A stretch of DNA of 64,000 bases from Thermincola carboxydiphila. Its GTDB lineage: Bacteria; Bacillota; Thermincolia; Thermincolales; UBA2595. Position 1 is the stretch's first letter; each line of letters starts with the position of its first letter. The stretch is from the NCBI GenBank assembly GCA_016841325.1, contig JAENZJ010000014.1, positions 1-64,000 of the forward strand, in the 5' to 3' direction. A model generated the notes under the pieces. That model was not told where the DNA came from. It saw only the letters and a program-made list of their open reading frames with translations, and did no database searches. Below, piece after piece: positions 55,514 through 64,000 of the stretch. The position numbers were made by a program, and so were the translations under genes.

Positions 55514-57229
55514 ATGGATGCTAAAAACAATTATAAGGACAATGCTCACTTACCAACTTTAACTGAAGTAAGGAATATATTCCGGCAGATTTCCGGAAAC
55601 GCGGGGGCCCCAAAACAGTACCTGAACCTTATTGTTGAGGTACTGCAAAAGTGGACAGGGTGCCGCTGTGTGGGAATAAAGGTATTAAATGAAGAAGGTT
55701 ACTTACATTATGAATCCTACACCGGTTATAGTTGTGAATTCTGGGAGGCAGAGAACTGGTTGTCTATAGAGAACGACCAATGTGCCTGTATCCGGACGGT
55801 AACCGGAAGGTGGGAGCCTCAGGATAAGCCGGTAATTACCAGGTATGGGTCTTTCTGCTGTGGCCAAACGACAGATTATGTCAATTCTCTTGCTCCTGAA
55901 GAGAAGGCAAGGTTCAGGGGAACCTGTGTGCAGTACGGTTTTGAATCTGTTGCTCTGATACCCCTATACCATCGGGAAGGGATTATTGGCTTAATTCACC
56001 TGGCTGATGAACGGGTTGGACAGGTATCAATTGAGGTAGTTGAGTTCCTTGAATGGGTATCTTATTTTATCAGTGAGGCCGTTCAGCAGGAGAGACTGAA
56101 GGCCAGTCAGGACAGGATTCTTGAGGAGCTCCGCCGCAGTGAGAACTTCCTGAACAATGTTATTAATTCCATTCAGGATGGGATCACTGTGTTGGATAAG
56201 GACTTAACTATAAAGAGAATTAATTCCCGAATTGGGGTTTGGTTCAGGGAACAACAACCACAGGTTGGGAAAAAATGCTTCACAGTATTCCATGGGCGTT
56301 CCGAGCCTTGTAAAGACTGCCTGACTCTAAAAACTTTCCAGACAGGGAAGTCTCAGTTTATAGAAAAAAGACCTCCATTTAATAATGGCAATGATGTGTG
56401 GATAGAAATATCAACCTACCCTATCATAGAAGGGGGGCAGGTTTCCGGGGTCATCAAATATGCCCGTGATATCACAAAACGCAAAAAGGCTGAAATGGAA
56501 CTAAGAGTGGCCAAGGAAGCAGCTGAAGCAGCCAGCAGGGCCAAAAGTCAGTTTCTGGCTAACATGAGCCATGAAATAAGGACACCTATGAATGGGATAA
56601 TCGGAATGACAGAGCTTGTTTTGGAGACTGACCTTACTGATAAGCAGAGAGGATATCTTGAAATGGCCAGAAACTCAGCCTGCGCCCTTATGAATGTTAT
56701 CAATGACATCCTGGATTTTTCGAAAATTGAGGCAGGAAAACTGGAACTTTTAGAAAGAGAGTTTAACCTGAAAGAATTAGTCAGACAGGCTATCTCTTTA
56801 TTAGCTGTTTTAGCCAGGGATAAAAACATAACCTTGGAATGCGTCTTCTCCCCGGAAATTCCGGAGTGGATATTTGGGGATGCGGTCAGAATAGGACAGG
56901 TACTCATCAACCTGATAGGTAATGCGGTAAAATTTACAGAAAGGGGTAAAATAGAAGTCCGGGTTCAGGCAACTGTACAGGATATCCTCTTTGCAGTCAG
57001 TGATACGGGGCCTGGAATCCCGGCCGATAAGTTAGATGATCTGTTTAAAAGCTTTACTCAATTGGACGGGTCACTGACAAGAAAATATGCTGGCACCGGG
57101 TTGGGCCTGGCTATATCGAAGCGGCTGGTAAAAATGATGCATGGTTCTATATGGGTGGAAAGTGAGGAAGGGAAGGGGAGCACATTCTTTTTCAGTATTC
57201 CTTACAAAAAAAGGAGGAATAATTTATGA
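55514..57229 (+). CDS. GAF-PAS sensor histidine kinase
   Basis: About 571 residues, soluble. A GAF-like domain (about 15-200) with several cysteines (GCRCVGIK, CACIRT, SFCCGQTTDY) that could hold a cluster or metal. A PAS domain follows (about 205-330; CFTVFHGRSEPCKDC), then HisKA ([10 protein letters not shown]) and ATPase ([26 protein letters not shown]). It starts 1 base after the hybrid kinase and overlaps the next receiver by 4 bases. The Cys pattern suggests redox or oxygen sensing, as an inference. Confidence 0.92.
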   Translation: MDAKNNYKDNAHLPTLTEVRNIFRQISGNAGAPKQYLNLIVEVLQKWTGCRCVGIKVLNEEGYLHYESYTGYSCEFWEAENWLSIENDQCACIRTVTGRWEPQDKPVITRYGSFCCGQTTDYVNSLAPEEKARFRGTCVQYGFESVALIPLYHREGIIGLIHLADERVGQVSIEVVEFLEWVSYFISEAVQQERLKASQDRILEELRRSENFLNNVINSIQDGITVLDKDLTIKRINSRIGVWFREQQPQVGKKCFTVFHGRSEPCKDCLTLKTFQTGKSQFIEKRPPFNNGNDVWIEISTYPIIEGGQVSGVIKYARDITKRKKAEMELRVAKEAAEAASRAKSQFLANMSHEIRTPMNGIIGMTELVLETDLTDKQRGYLEMARNSACALMNVINDILDFSKIEAGKLELLEREFNLKELVRQAISLLAVLARDKNITLECVFSPEIPEWIFGDAVRIGQVLINLIGNAVKFTERGKIEVRVQATVQDILFAVSDTGPGIPADKLDDLFKSFTQLDGSLTRKYAGTGLGLAISKRLVKMMHGSIWVESEEGKGSTFFFSIPYKKRRNNL

Positions 57230-57621
57230 GGATTTTGATTGTTGAAGATGATTTTGTCAGTAGGCGTTTGCTGCATGCTATTCTTTCTCCTTACGGTATC
57301 TGTGACATTGCCGTTAACGGACGGGAAGCCGTCGATGCCTTTAAGTTAGCCTGGGATGAAAAGGCCCCTTATGATTTAATTTGTTTAGATATTATGATGC
57401 CTGGGATGGACGGACACGAGGTTCTGCAAAAAATAAGAATCATTGAAGAAGAAAAAGGTATTTATGGAAAAGCAGGAGTAAAAATCATTATGACAACTGC
57501 CTTAAGCGACCCGCGTATTATAATGAAGGCATTTAAAGAGCAGTGTGAAGCTTACCTGGTCAAGCCCATCGAGAAGCAAAAATTGCTGGATGCAGTTAAG
57601 GGATTAGGCTTAATAGAGTAA
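57226..57621 (+). CDS. Single-domain response regulator
   Basis: 131 residues of one receiver: VEDD pocket, Asp55 in LICLDIMMPGMDG, MTTAL, and LVKPIEKQK. It lacks an output domain and probably relays phosphate from the two kinases upstream. ATG 57226 overlaps the kinase stop and has AAAGGAGG before it. A close paralogue lies at 49296; the pair differs mainly at start codon and in the middle helices. Confidence 0.93.
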   Translation: MRILIVEDDFVSRRLLHAILSPYGICDIAVNGREAVDAFKLAWDEKAPYDLICLDIMMPGMDGHEVLQKIRIIEEEKGIYGKAGVKIIMTTALSDPRIIMKAFKEQCEAYLVKPIEKQKLLDAVKGLGLIE

Positions 57622-57689
57622 TCCGTAAGCGGCTAAAATGGCATAGTTAAAGAATTGCCATAAAAAAGTTAAAAATTCTTAAATTAAAT

Positions 57690-57718
57690 AGAGGAAATTG
57701 TAAAACAATGTCGAAAAA
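57690..57718 (+). promoter_or_regulatory. Sigma-H-like promoter with GAAA -10
   Basis: AGAGGAAAT (57690-57698), 11 nt, then GTCGAAAAA (57710-57718). It precedes the second hairpin leader and the chemosensory cluster. Confidence 0.5.
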
Positions 57719-57778
57719 TAGAAAAATACTGGAAATTGTAAATATGGTTAGATAACCACCACTGATACTGGTGACTTA

Positions 57779-57849
57779 TAAACCAACCTTAACTGTCGGT
57801 AGAGCCGAAAGGTCGGAAACGGACAGACAGGGTTGGTTTATCTTTTTTT
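57779..57849 (+). promoter_or_regulatory. Hairpin leader with T-run, second copy
   Basis: TAAACCAACC (57779-57788) pairs with GGTTGGTTTA (57831-57840). CTGTC (57793-57797) pairs with GACAG (57822-57826), and the loop holds GCC-GAAA-GGT followed by CGGAAACGG. Seven T follow at 57843-57849. Same layout and loop as 49812-49875, with sequence changes that mostly preserve pairing. It ends about 50 bases before the start codon. Confidence 0.6.
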
Positions 57850-57901
57850 AAAACACACTTTTTATTGAGGCTTGTTTTTTTGTGTGAAAGGTGGGAGAAG
57901 G

Positions 57902-59752
57902 ATGGAGTTTGGCCGGGAAGTGGATGCCGCTTTTTTTCAAACTGAGGTTGCTGTTGAGCCAATTATCAATGAGCTTAATAACCTGATTGCTCTTACTGAA
58001 AATAAGTACTCTTATATTTATGAAAACCTTCCCGCTACTGAAGACGCAATAAGGATGAGTATGAGAGAAGTTGAAATACTGCTGAGCTATCTCCTGTATG
58101 GGGACGGGGTAGGGCTTAAAGAGAGAAGGCTGTCGGTTACCGTAGATACCCTGAATCGTATTCAGGGGGAGTTTGAAGCAGTGACTGAGTCCTTCCTGAA
58201 TCAGGATTTGGTTACTGTTCTTATGAATACCTTTTTAAGCCAATCAGGAAGTGATCACCGAAATTTTTCAGAGATGGACAGGTTGGTAAAAGAAGTAAAG
58301 GATAGCCTTACAGACCTCAGGGACCTGGCATTAAATTCTATGATCTTCTCTATTCGGGCGGGAGAGGAAGGCGCCGGCTTTCAGATACTGGCAGACAGAA
58401 TTAATCAAATATCCTCCAGTCTGGGAGAAGAGTTTTCCCGTATGGATCAGGCTGTGGAAGAGCTGGACAAGTGGAATCAGGAGTTTCGGAAACAATTAGT
58501 GGATTTTGTTGATTATGAAAACGATCTTAAAACTAAGTACCAGGATAGCTTCAAAGAAGAATTTGATAAAATCCAGGAAGTACTGCATATAATATGCAAA
58601 TTGTTAACAAACCACCTGTCTAATGCTGAAACTGTGGTGCAGCGGGTGCCGGAGGCCATGGTTTTAATCCAGAATCAGGACATAATCAGGCAAAACATCG
58701 AGAATCTGATTAAATGTCTGCAAATGGTACAGCAAAAGAAGGGTCACCTAAAACAAACTGACAGGGATGAAGTACTTAATTATATCGTATTCGTAAAAAA
58801 GGTTGTTGAGCTTTCAGGGATGTTACTTGAAAATATCGAGAATGGATTAAATGAATCTATTATGTCCCTGGAGCTGGTGCTGAAAGAAATTAGCGAACAA
58901 GCCGCAGAACTGGAAATAGAGACCGGCTGTCTGGGGAAATTTTTTGCCGGGGAGAAGGACAGGGAAAAGACAGACTTTAACTTGATGCAAAGCCTTTTTA
59001 CTGCGGTAGTGGGCCAGGTGGCTGAACTCCTGAAGATTAGAGAGCAGCTTGAAAGTAAAGGTATCTTTTTATTGGAAGGACGGGAGAATTTTATCCGGCT
59101 TATGCAGGACATAGAACACGATTTTGACGTTATTAACAGGGAAATCCGGACTTTAAAAAAGATGAGAGTCCTGATAAAAATTGAATTATCCCGCATAAAC
59201 GGGGGAGATAACAGTTCCATGCAAAATATAGTCGGAGCTGTGGACCAGGTCCTGGAGACCGTAAAAAATAATCAGGCGATTTTTTACAGGCTCAGAGATT
59301 ACTTTATCAGGAATATTGATGAGCTCAACAAGGCTGTGGCCCGGACTCGGGTTAAAGTTGGTGAATCATCAGGAGTACTTGAATTTTCCAGGGAAAAGCT
59401 GCAGAAAATTCAGTGGCTGGCAAGTGGCACCATTGAAGCCATGTCCGGTGAAATGTCTGCAATATACTGCCGGCTGAAACAACCATATGTCAACATTCAG
59501 GTGAAAGAGCAGTTAATGAAAATGATTCAAAATATACGCGATAACCTGGGTGTATGCAACAGTATCATTTCTCAGGAGCAGGATAGAATCTTCTGTTATT
59601 ACGGTGTAACAAACTGGGAAGAGAATGAAGAAGACCTCAAGGCATTGCTTGACCAGTTTACCTGTTATGTGGAAAGAAAATCCGCGACTTCGGTGTTTGA
59701 AGAGTTTGATTCCGGCACAGATGACCACTCTTCAGATATAGTTCTTTTTTAA
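57902..59752 (+). CDS. Soluble chemoreceptor-like coiled-coil protein
   Basis: About 616 residues with no membrane segment, nearly all helical. Residues around 150-180 (LRDLALNSMIFSIRAGEEGAGFQILADRI) match the hairpin tip of chemoreceptors ([23 protein letters not shown]) but with several changes at contact positions. The tip lies in the first third rather than the centre, and a long coiled tail follows. It may be a degenerate receptor or scaffold for the CheA downstream. ATG 57902 follows GGGAGAAGG. First gene of the cluster with two STAS proteins, CheY and CheA. Confidence 0.75.
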   Translation: MEFGREVDAAFFQTEVAVEPIINELNNLIALTENKYSYIYENLPATEDAIRMSMREVEILLSYLLYGDGVGLKERRLSVTVDTLNRIQGEFEAVTESFLNQDLVTVLMNTFLSQSGSDHRNFSEMDRLVKEVKDSLTDLRDLALNSMIFSIRAGEEGAGFQILADRINQISSSLGEEFSRMDQAVEELDKWNQEFRKQLVDFVDYENDLKTKYQDSFKEEFDKIQEVLHIICKLLTNHLSNAETVVQRVPEAMVLIQNQDIIRQNIENLIKCLQMVQQKKGHLKQTDRDEVLNYIVFVKKVVELSGMLLENIENGLNESIMSLELVLKEISEQAAELEIETGCLGKFFAGEKDREKTDFNLMQSLFTAVVGQVAELLKIREQLESKGIFLLEGRENFIRLMQDIEHDFDVINREIRTLKKMRVLIKIELSRINGGDNSSMQNIVGAVDQVLETVKNNQAIFYRLRDYFIRNIDELNKAVARTRVKVGESSGVLEFSREKLQKIQWLASGTIEAMSGEMSAIYCRLKQPYVNIQVKEQLMKMIQNIRDNLGVCNSIISQEQDRIFCYYGVTNWEENEEDLKALLDQFTCYVERKSATSVFEEFDSGTDDHSSDIVLF

Positions 59753-59790
59753 GCAGATACAGATAAGCCTTTATTAAAGGGGTGACTACA

Positions 59791-60099
59791 ATGGAATTTA
59801 ATAAACTGACCCACAGTGAAGCCGAAGTAAGGCTGGATGCGAAACTGAATCTGTCCAATTCCAATGAGGTGAAAAAAGCCTTGCTGGAATTAACAGGTCA
59901 GGGTATCAACAAGGTCATGCTTAATTTTGATGAGACGGAAGAAATAGACAGTTCCGGGTTGGGGAAAATATTATTTTTCAATGAAACCTTGCGGGAATGC
60001 GGGGGGAATCTGAAACTTGTAAAAGTTAGAAATCCGGAACTCCGTAAACTGTTTCAGCTGATTCAACTGGATAAAATTATTACCATTGAATATGAGTAA
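59791..60099 (+). CDS. STAS-domain protein 1
   Basis: About 102 residues of one STAS domain (VRLDAKLNLSNSNEVKKALLEL, EEIDSSGLGKILFF). The Ser of DSSGLG is the usual phosphorylation site in anti-sigma factor antagonists. AAAGGGG before ATG 59791 sets the start. With a second STAS gene and CheA next to it, it may pass the chemosensory output to another partner; no anti-sigma kinase is in the window. Confidence 0.88.
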   Translation: MEFNKLTHSEAEVRLDAKLNLSNSNEVKKALLELTGQGINKVMLNFDETEEIDSSGLGKILFFNETLRECGGNLKLVKVRNPELRKLFQLIQLDKIITIEYE

Positions 60100-60113
60100 A
60101 GCGAGGTGAGCCA

Positions 60114-60440
60114 ATGAGTATGGGATCTCAAAACAAAGAGACGTATAAACTGCCTGTGGAATTAACAATTTATCACATCGAAGAATTTATGAGCAGTCTG
60201 TGTACAGAGCTGGCTGCAAAGACTGATGTATTACTTGATGCATCGGATTTGAAAAATATTGATGCCAGTGGCTTACAGCTATTAATTGCAGGGGCTAAGG
60301 AAGCAGAAATAAAGAAAAAGTCTTTTGTGCTGCTTAACCCGCAAGAAAATCTCCGGCATATTTTTTCGGTGACCGGCGCTGATAAGATTATTTCTGTAAG
60401 GGAGGGGGTAGGTGATGAGCCTGATTTTAGTCGTGGATGA
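60114..60440 (+). CDS. STAS-domain protein 2
   Basis: 108 residues of one STAS domain (LPVELTIYHIEEFMSSLCTEL, NIDASGLQLLIAGAKEAE). The site Ser is in DASGLQ. It has a short N-terminal extension and a tail that overlaps the next gene by 26 bases. GCGAGGTG lies before ATG 60114. STAS proteins of this Lys/Gln form occur in non-flagellar chemosensory arrays, which fits the neighbours. Confidence 0.87.
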   Translation: MSMGSQNKETYKLPVELTIYHIEEFMSSLCTELAAKTDVLLDASDLKNIDASGLQLLIAGAKEAEIKKKSFVLLNPQENLRHIFSVTGADKIISVREGVGDEPDFSRG

Positions 60441-60789
60441 TTCCAGAACTGTACGCATGTCTATCGAATATTTATTAAAATCCAAAGGTTATGAAGTCTG
60501 TTCTGCCGGTGACGGAACCGAAGGCCTGGATAAACTGAAAAACCTCCAAAGCCAGGGGAAAAAACCCGGTTTGATTCTTACCGATATTAATATGCCCAAA
60601 ATGGGTGGGCTGGAATTTATCAAAGAGGTTAAAAAAAGTACTTTATCCCGTTTTATTCCAATATTGGTCCTTACTACTGAATCACAGGATTCGATGAAAA
60701 TGGAAGGTAAAAAAGCAGGGGCTGCGGGTTGGATTGTCAAGCCTTACCAGCCCGAACAACTGATTGCGGTAGTGAAAAAGTTTGTTTAA
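60415..60789 (+). CDS. cheY: CheY-like response regulator
   Basis: 124 residues of one receiver: VVDDSRTVR, Asp57 in LILTDINMPKMGG, LTTES, and IVKPYQPEQL. This is the common CheY sequence type, with the SRTVR start typical for partners of CheA. ATG 60415 follows GGGGGTAGG. It lies 17 bases before CheA. The target of this regulator is open, since no flagellar or pilus motor gene is in view. Confidence 0.92.
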   Translation: MSLILVVDDSRTVRMSIEYLLKSKGYEVCSAGDGTEGLDKLKNLQSQGKKPGLILTDINMPKMGGLEFIKEVKKSTLSRFIPILVLTTESQDSMKMEGKKAGAAGWIVKPYQPEQLIAVVKKFV

Positions 60790-60806
60790 CAAGGGGGTGA
60801 CATGAG

Positions 60807-62876
60807 TTGGAAGATTTAATTCAGGTCTTTTTGGAGGAAAGTCAGGAAATTCTGGATCAGCTTGAAGAGGACCTGTTGAAACTGGAACAGGATCAGGGTA
60901 ACAAGGAGCTTATGGCTGCAATATTTCGCGCTGCCCATACTATTAAAGGCAGTGCGGGACTCACAGGGCTGGATGATATCAGCAGCCTTGCCCACCGGCT
61001 GGAAGATGTTCTGGACCAGGTGCGGTCAGATAACAAGGTGATGAGCCGGGAGTGCTTTGAGACAGTGTTTCAAACAGTAGACATGCTTAACAAAATGGTG
61101 GCCTGCGCTGCCGGAGGTGAACAGCATAACCCTGATGAAACCACAGCTATGATGGAACGGTTAACATTTTTTTTATCAGAGGATATAAACCCCATAAAGA
61201 CGGCGCCTGGTCAGGTACAGCAAAAATCAGCAGGAGAGCACATTTACCGGGCAAAGCTGAAATTCAGAAAAGACTTCTTTGAATCCGGAACAGATCCGCT
61301 GAAGCTTATCTCAGAATTGGCAGAAAAGGGTGAGGTCCTGGAGGCAAATACCAGGGTATCAACTCTGCCGCCATTCTCCGAAATAGACCCCTATAAATTA
61401 TATCTGTCCTGGACTCTGGTCGTCCGGAGTAATTTGCCCCTCAGTGAATTGGAAGAGATATTTATATTCGTACTTGATGATAATGAAATCCTGCTTGAAG
61501 ACATTACCGACGCGTATGACATAACTGCTTTATCTGATAAAAAAACCGGAGAAATAATGGTTGATGATGGTATCATTGACCACTCCGACCTGGAAGAGAA
61601 TTTGAAGAAACAGAAGAAAATCGGTGAGCTCCTTATTGAAGACCATAAGGTGACCCGGCGGCAGGTAGAGCACGTGGTGGAAAAGCAGCAGGCAGGCCGC
61701 CGGTGTGAACAGGTGAATACAATCAGGGTGGACACCAAAAGGCTGGAAAATGTGCTGAATTTTATCGCTGAACTGGTGATCAGCCATTCCAGGGTCAAGG
61801 AACTGGTGTGTAAACAAAGTGATGTCGAAGAAGAAGTCTTTACCGCATTCCAGGAAGTGGATAAGATAATCCGCCGCTTACAGGAAGAGGTTATGAAGAC
61901 CAGTATGGTTCCTATTGGCGGTACATTCACCAGATTCCAGCGGATGGTCCGGGATATGGCTGCAGAACAGGGGAAAGAAGTTGAATTGATCATATCAGGC
62001 CAGGAGACGGAGCTTGATAAGCGTGTCATTGAGCAGATAACAGACCCCTTGAAACATATGATCCGGAATTCTCTGGACCACGGGATTGAAATGCCTGATA
62101 CCAGAGAGGCTGGCGGGAAGCCCCAGGCGGGCAGCATCCATTTGAATGCTTTTCATCAGGAAGGCAGTATCGTCATTGAAATAATTGATGACGGCAAGGG
62201 TCTGGATGTGGATGCAATCTACCGGAAGGCTCTGGAAAAAGGTTTGGTGGAAGAAAACAATAAACTCTCCAAAGAGGATATCCTGAAACTTATTATGCAG
62301 CCTGGTTTTTCGACGGCACAACAGATCACAGATATCTCCGGGCGGGGCGTTGGGCTCGATGTAGTAGCCACAAATATCCAGCAGCTCAGGGGGACACTGG
62401 ATGTGGATACCACTCCGGGTGAGGGAACCAGGTTTACCATTAAGCTGCCCCTGACACTGGCTATAATCGACGGGATGATGGTTACGGTGGGAGAGGAACG
62501 TTTTATTATTCCCCTGACTTCAATTGTTGAATTTATCAAAGCCGGTCCGGAAGACATCAAGACCGTTGAAGGGACCGGGCGGGTAGTAAATATGAGAAAT
62601 GAGTATCTTCCCCTGGCAGCACTCCATAGTTTACTGGGACTGCCGGCAGATAAGACAGACCCTACCGAGGGTATTTTGGTAATAATTCGCGATAATAGAA
62701 AAAAGATAGCCCTCCTGGTAGATGATATCCTGGGTCAGGAGCAGGTGGTCACCAAGAGTCTGAAAGAGAATTATGAGCAGGTTGAAGGGGTGGCCGGAGC
62801 CACTATTATGGGTGATGGGAGGGTTGCCATAATTTTGGACATACCAACAATTATTAAAATGGTTGGAAGCAGATAA
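60807..62876 (+). CDS. cheA: Chemotaxis histidine kinase CheA
   Basis: 689 residues. HPt domain (His44 in AAHTIKGSAGLTG), a region of about 100 residues (YRAKLKFRKDFFESGTDPL), a short MshE-like helical segment (KIGELLIEDHKVTRRQVEHVV), dimerisation, ATPase (HMIRNSLDHGIE, DDGKGLD, GRGVGLDVV) and a CheW-like end (LPLTLAIIDGMMVTVGEERFIIPL). All kinase motifs are intact. TTG 60807 follows GGGGGTGA. No CheR or CheB gene accompanies it in this window, so adaptation genes must lie elsewhere or be lacking. Confidence 0.94.
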   Translation: MEDLIQVFLEESQEILDQLEEDLLKLEQDQGNKELMAAIFRAAHTIKGSAGLTGLDDISSLAHRLEDVLDQVRSDNKVMSRECFETVFQTVDMLNKMVACAAGGEQHNPDETTAMMERLTFFLSEDINPIKTAPGQVQQKSAGEHIYRAKLKFRKDFFESGTDPLKLISELAEKGEVLEANTRVSTLPPFSEIDPYKLYLSWTLVVRSNLPLSELEEIFIFVLDDNEILLEDITDAYDITALSDKKTGEIMVDDGIIDHSDLEENLKKQKKIGELLIEDHKVTRRQVEHVVEKQQAGRRCEQVNTIRVDTKRLENVLNFIAELVISHSRVKELVCKQSDVEEEVFTAFQEVDKIIRRLQEEVMKTSMVPIGGTFTRFQRMVRDMAAEQGKEVELIISGQETELDKRVIEQITDPLKHMIRNSLDHGIEMPDTREAGGKPQAGSIHLNAFHQEGSIVIEIIDDGKGLDVDAIYRKALEKGLVEENNKLSKEDILKLIMQPGFSTAQQITDISGRGVGLDVVATNIQQLRGTLDVDTTPGEGTRFTIKLPLTLAIIDGMMVTVGEERFIIPLTSIVEFIKAGPEDIKTVEGTGRVVNMRNEYLPLAALHSLLGLPADKTDPTEGILVIIRDNRKKIALLVDDILGQEQVVTKSLKENYEQVEGVAGATIMGDGRVAIILDIPTIIKMVGSR

Positions 62877-62917
62877 CGTTATCCGGATCGGAAATCTAAA
62901 TGGGGGGAATTATTATA

Positions 62918-64000
62918 ATGAAGTTATCTTTAAGATTAAAACTATTAGGCAGTTTCTTTATAGTGTTGTTAATGATGGGCATTGTCGCTTATTTAGGGAT
63001 GAACCTTGGGTCAAAAATGTATACCAATATTGAGGACTTGGGCAATAACCGCTTAGAAAAAGCAGAACTGGTTGGTAAAGCTAATGGGCTGATGCCTGAC
63101 ATAAGAAGGTATCAGATTATGTATGTACAGTATTATATTGAAGGTAACCAAGGAAAAGTAAATGATTATGCAGGAATAATCGACGGTTTTCGTGAGGAGA
63201 TGCAGGTCATCTTAAAAGAGTTTGAACAAAGATTCCAGTCCGCGGAGGGCAAAAAGGCAGTGGCCGGTTTTACCGATGCATATAATGAGTATACCGCATT
63301 GGGAGTCAAAATGCGTGAACAATTGGCAGAAGGGAAATTTGCTGAGGCCAAAAATACTCTGGAGGTCGATGCCTTAAATTCTTACCAGGCTGCGGATAAA
63401 TCTTTGGAAGACCTAATTCAGTTTAATCATGGTGAAGCAAGTAGCGCTATTACTGATGCCAAGGCAGAATATGATACGACCAGAACTTTTACACTTACAG
63501 TTGTTGCCATAGCCATTCTGGTAAGCGCTCTAATAGGTTTACTTATCTCTAATAGCATAGCAAAAGTTGTTAAGCAAATGGCAGATATGCTCAAAGACAT
63601 GGCTGAAAGCGGCGGTGACCTCACCAAACGTATTAATGTTTCCGTGAAAGATGAGATCGGTGAACTGGCAGGCTGGTTTAATGCCTTCCTGGATAACCTC
63701 CATGACATCATGGCCCAGGTAAAACACTCCTCAGAAACAGTCAGTGCGGCAGCCAATGAGACATCTCTGGGGAACCAGGATTTGTCCCAGCGTACTGAAG
63801 AACAGGCCTCATCCCTTGAAGAGATTTCTTCGACAATAGAAGAAATCAGTGCATCTCTCCAAAAATCCAGTGAAAATTCCGGAGAAGCGGACCAGATTTC
63901 CAGGACCACCCTGGATTCAGTAAGGAGCAGTGAAAAAGTAGTCGGCGAGATGCGTGATGCCATGGGTGACATCACCAAAGGCAGCCATGAAATAGCAGAG
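62918..64000 (+). CDS. Methyl-accepting chemotaxis protein 3 (cut by the window end)
   Basis: The frame runs from ATG 62918 (GGGGGG site upstream) to the window edge, 361 residues. Helix (about 8-30), four-helix-bundle sensor (about 31-185), helix (about 188-210), HAMP with an SGGDLTKRI motif, then the methylation helix (LSQRTEEQASSLEEISSTIEEI). This last motif is of the E. coli Tar/Tsr kind and unlike the two receptors at 42988 and 45892. The signalling tip is outside the window. Confidence 0.9.
   Translation, partial: MKLSLRLKLLGSFFIVLLMMGIVAYLGMNLGSKMYTNIEDLGNNRLEKAELVGKANGLMPDIRRYQIMYVQYYIEGNQGKVNDYAGIIDGFREEMQVILKEFEQRFQSAEGKKAVAGFTDAYNEYTALGVKMREQLAEGKFAEAKNTLEVDALNSYQAADKSLEDLIQFNHGEASSAITDAKAEYDTTRTFTLTVVAIAILVSALIGLLISNSIAKVVKQMADMLKDMAESGGDLTKRINVSVKDEIGELAGWFNAFLDNLHDIMAQVKHSSETVSAAANETSLGNQDLSQRTEEQASSLEEISSTIEEISASLQKSSENSGEADQISRTTLDSVRSSEKVVGEMRDAMGDITKGSHEIAE

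Noticed and set aside
49812-57849. Reading the two hairpin leaders as GEMM c-di-GMP riboswitches
   Set aside because: They have a GAAA loop and sit near c-di-GMP genes, but the conserved GEMM core (GCAAAGCC-type segments and the second helix) is not present.
61391-62137. 248-codon open frame on the minus strand
   Set aside because: Serine-rich shadow frame opposite cheA.

Overview
The window reads as a chromosomal segment of an anaerobic, spore-forming Firmicute of the Peptococcaceae/Thermincola/Desulfotomaculum kind. This is inferred from strong AGGAGG ribosome sites, many TTG and GTG starts, 0A-box and sigma-H-like promoter elements, ANTAR regulators beside nitrogen genes, and large Gram-positive multiheme cytochromes with Ig-like domains. 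No rRNA, tRNA, CRISPR array, phage or intact insertion sequence was seen.

Layout. 1-5030: end of a CCG-domain Fe-S protein, an unknown gene, a 137-nt hairpin element, rhomboid protease, cysteine synthase, a GntR / small protein / slipin operon and a 55-residue zinc-ribbon protein. 5170-12650: a LytS/LytTR two-component pair and a CheW, then the housekeeping run acpS - nnr - CBS - alr and a membrane protein on the other strand. 12870-18440: a nitrogen and signalling block with an ANTAR protein overlapping a divergent glutamine synthetase, gdhA behind a terminator that competes with an ANTAR-type hairpin, and an HD-GYP protein followed by a second ANTAR protein. Both ANTAR proteins lack the receiver aspartate.

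18428-32517: the extracellular electron-transfer block. Five cytochromes carry 44 CxxCH motifs (12, 6, 8, 10 and 8), with a TPR protein, an NHL propeller, an M23 peptidase and a 35-residue membrane peptide. The first part (19069-26723) is bracketed by two inverted copies of a 133-bp palindromic repeat. The last two cytochromes share a C-terminal domain, and one carries eight FlgD-like Ig domains in an A-B alternation. An ECF sigma factor, a likely anti-sigma factor and a TPR/Ig exoprotein follow, then a polysaccharide deacetylase, a canonical glnA, a PGPGW membrane protein and a twin P-loop ATPase.

40647-64000: a dense sensory island with a kinase/OmpR pair, two near-duplicate chemoreceptors, CheW, three DUF2294 (MpsC-like) proteins, CheY-like regulators, a GGDEF-EAL protein, two large kinases, a soluble chemoreceptor-like protein, two STAS proteins, CheA and a third receptor cut by the window edge. 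It has no flagellar genes and, within the window, no CheR or CheB.

The thread joining the signalling genes is a repeated promoter, RnAGGAwWW - exactly 11 nt - RnnGAAT, matching the sigma-H consensus. I count seven good and three weaker copies, nearly all in front of kinase, CheW, HD-GYP, ANTAR, GGDEF-EAL, DUF2294 or receptor-like genes. Two of these promoters feed similar hairpin leaders ending in T-runs just before their genes. The most novel items are this regulon with its paired leaders, the ANTAR/terminator switch with phosphorylation-dead regulators, and the repeat-bracketed cytochrome block. All coordinates and motif counts come from reading the sequence; no database search was made.
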